A stretch of 7,021 nucleotides of DNA from assembly GCA_937890875.1 (NCBI GenBank), contig CALAEB010000044.1:1-7021 (forward strand). Direction: 5' to 3'. Below, in pieces: positions 6,635 to 7,021 of this stretch. Positions within the stretch are counted from its first letter, which is position 1. Each line of letters opens with the position of its first letter. A model generated the notes under the pieces. It saw nothing but the letters and a program-made list of their open reading frames with translations. It was not told the DNA's origin and searched no databases. The position numbers and the translations under genes are program-made. This DNA comes from an uncultured Anaerolineaceae bacterium (lineage in GTDB: Bacteria; Chloroflexota; Anaerolineae; Anaerolineales; Anaerolineaceae).

Positions 6635-6650
6635 ACGAATCCCGTTTCGT
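6635..6650. promoter_or_regulatory. Operator-like dyad just upstream of the -35 box
   Basis: ACGAA (6635-6639) and TTCGT (6646-6650) are inverted around a 6-bp centre (TCCCGT), giving a 16-bp dyad that ends 15 bp from the -35 hexamer. The position suits an activator or repressor site. It matches no operator consensus I can name with confidence. Confidence 0.3.
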
Positions 6651-6671
6651 GAAATTTATCCTGTTTTTCAC

Positions 6672-6686
6672 ATGAGAAGTTCTCAT
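6672..6686. promoter_or_regulatory. 15-bp palindrome, candidate operator
   Basis: ATGAGAA-G-TTCTCAT is a perfect 7-bp inverted repeat around one central base, about 50 bp upstream of the -35 box. It is compact and symmetric like a dimeric regulator site. The word CTCATTTTAT, which overlaps its right half, recurs at 6764-6773. The regulator is unknown, and no regulator gene is in the window. Confidence 0.35.
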
Positions 6687-6773
6687 TTTATCAGAATTTT
6701 TTGCTCATAGCGTGTTGTATAGATTATTATGACAAATTTTTCTTCTTTTAGTCGGAGAAAATACTCATTTTAT
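6682..6773. repeat. 10-bp direct repeat CTCATTTTAT, two copies 82 bp apart
   Basis: Copies lie at 6682-6691 and 6764-6773. The first overlaps the palindrome at 6672-6686; the second lies within a dyad, AATACT (6760-6765) with AGTATT (6775-6780). They could mark paired binding sites for one regulator, or be chance in AT-rich DNA. Confidence 0.25.
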
Positions 6774-7021
6774 AAGTATTAAGCCGGCAGGCCGCGTTAC
6801 GATTGCATTTTCCGATTGTTTTTTGGTGTGATAAGGCTGCCGGTTAAATCGACAGTCATTGCCAAAATTATGGTAAAAATAGAAAGATTCTTCCGGAGAA
6901 TGATAGAAAGATATTGGGGCATTCTTTGGTATATATCCATTCCGAGAACATGGATGGCTGTTTTGATATTGGCCGGGGAAACGTCTTATGGAATATTGTT
7001 CGTCTGTTTTAGAAATTGATC

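Larger units (their letters stand above)
6621..7021. other. AT-rich upstream region without a convincing gene
   Basis: About 400 bp to the right edge. Apart from the dyads listed separately, it holds an inverted repeat TTAA-G-CCGGCAG (6779-6790) with CTGCCGGTTAA (6837-6847), stem about 11 bp with one bulge and a 46-nt loop. A weak plus-strand promoter-like pair, TTGCTC (6701-6706) and TATTAT (6725-6730), has 18-bp spacing. A 67-codon plus-strand reading frame (6816-7019) starts with TTG, lacks a ribosome site and resembles no family I know. The minus strand is also open from the right edge to a TGA near 6765, but has no recognisable protein character. A gene ending from outside cannot be fully excluded. 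Confidence 0.45.

Noticed and set aside
6816..7019. 67-aa plus-strand frame as a possible small membrane protein
   Set aside because: It has a TTG start, no ribosome binding site, no recognisable family, and the opposite strand is equally open there. It is not supported enough to annotate.
1..7021. CRISPR arrays, tRNA/rRNA genes, insertion sequences or phage genes
   Set aside because: No regularly spaced repeats, no cloverleaf or rRNA signatures and no transposase or integrase motifs were seen on either strand.

Overview
The window holds one gene cluster, entirely on the minus strand and read from right to left. It is a complete BMP/PnrA-type ABC uptake system followed by an adenine deaminase-like enzyme cut by the left edge. 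The order in the direction of transcription is: binding protein (6402-5218), double ABC ATPase (5012-3453), permease 1 (3453-2305), permease 2 (2292-1315), deaminase (1018 to beyond position 1). The architecture matches the purine nucleoside importers of this family, such as Bacillus subtilis NupNOPQ. The deaminase suggests that the imported material feeds purine salvage or breakdown (adenine to hypoxanthine plus ammonia). The substrate itself cannot be read from the sequence.

The host is a bacterium with moderate GC content, clear AGGAG-type ribosome binding sites and AT-rich intergenic DNA. The binding protein has an ordinary Sec signal peptide (AxA site) with no lipobox cysteine, whereas relatives in Firmicutes and spirochaetes are usually lipoproteins. 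The overall protein flavour resembles Chloroflexota (Anaerolineae). This is an impression, not a demonstrated assignment.

Region by region (plus-strand coordinates): 1-1018 is the deaminase, N-terminal 339 codons. 1019-1314 is an intergenic region dense in structure, with an intrinsic terminator directly behind permease 2, a perfect 21-bp hairpin with a GAA loop, a second imperfect hairpin and a weak candidate promoter. 1315-5012 holds the two permeases and the ATPase, tightly packed (12-nt gap, then a TGATG stop/start overlap). 5013-5217 contains a terminator-like long-loop hairpin with seven Ts, placed between the binding-protein gene and the membrane-complex genes. 5218-6402 is the binding protein. 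6403-7021 is non-coding: a good sigma-70-type promoter (TTGATT-16-TATAAT), a leader of roughly 180 nt with nested dyads, operator-like palindromes upstream of the promoter, and no convincing gene up to the right edge.

The likely regulatory logic (inference) is one promoter near 6593-6620 driving the cluster. Partial termination after the binding-protein gene would leave more binding protein than transporter, and a second terminator would partly insulate the deaminase. The most interesting parts are non-coding: the structured leader, the long perfect hairpin and the operator-like dyads. No radically new protein system is visible.
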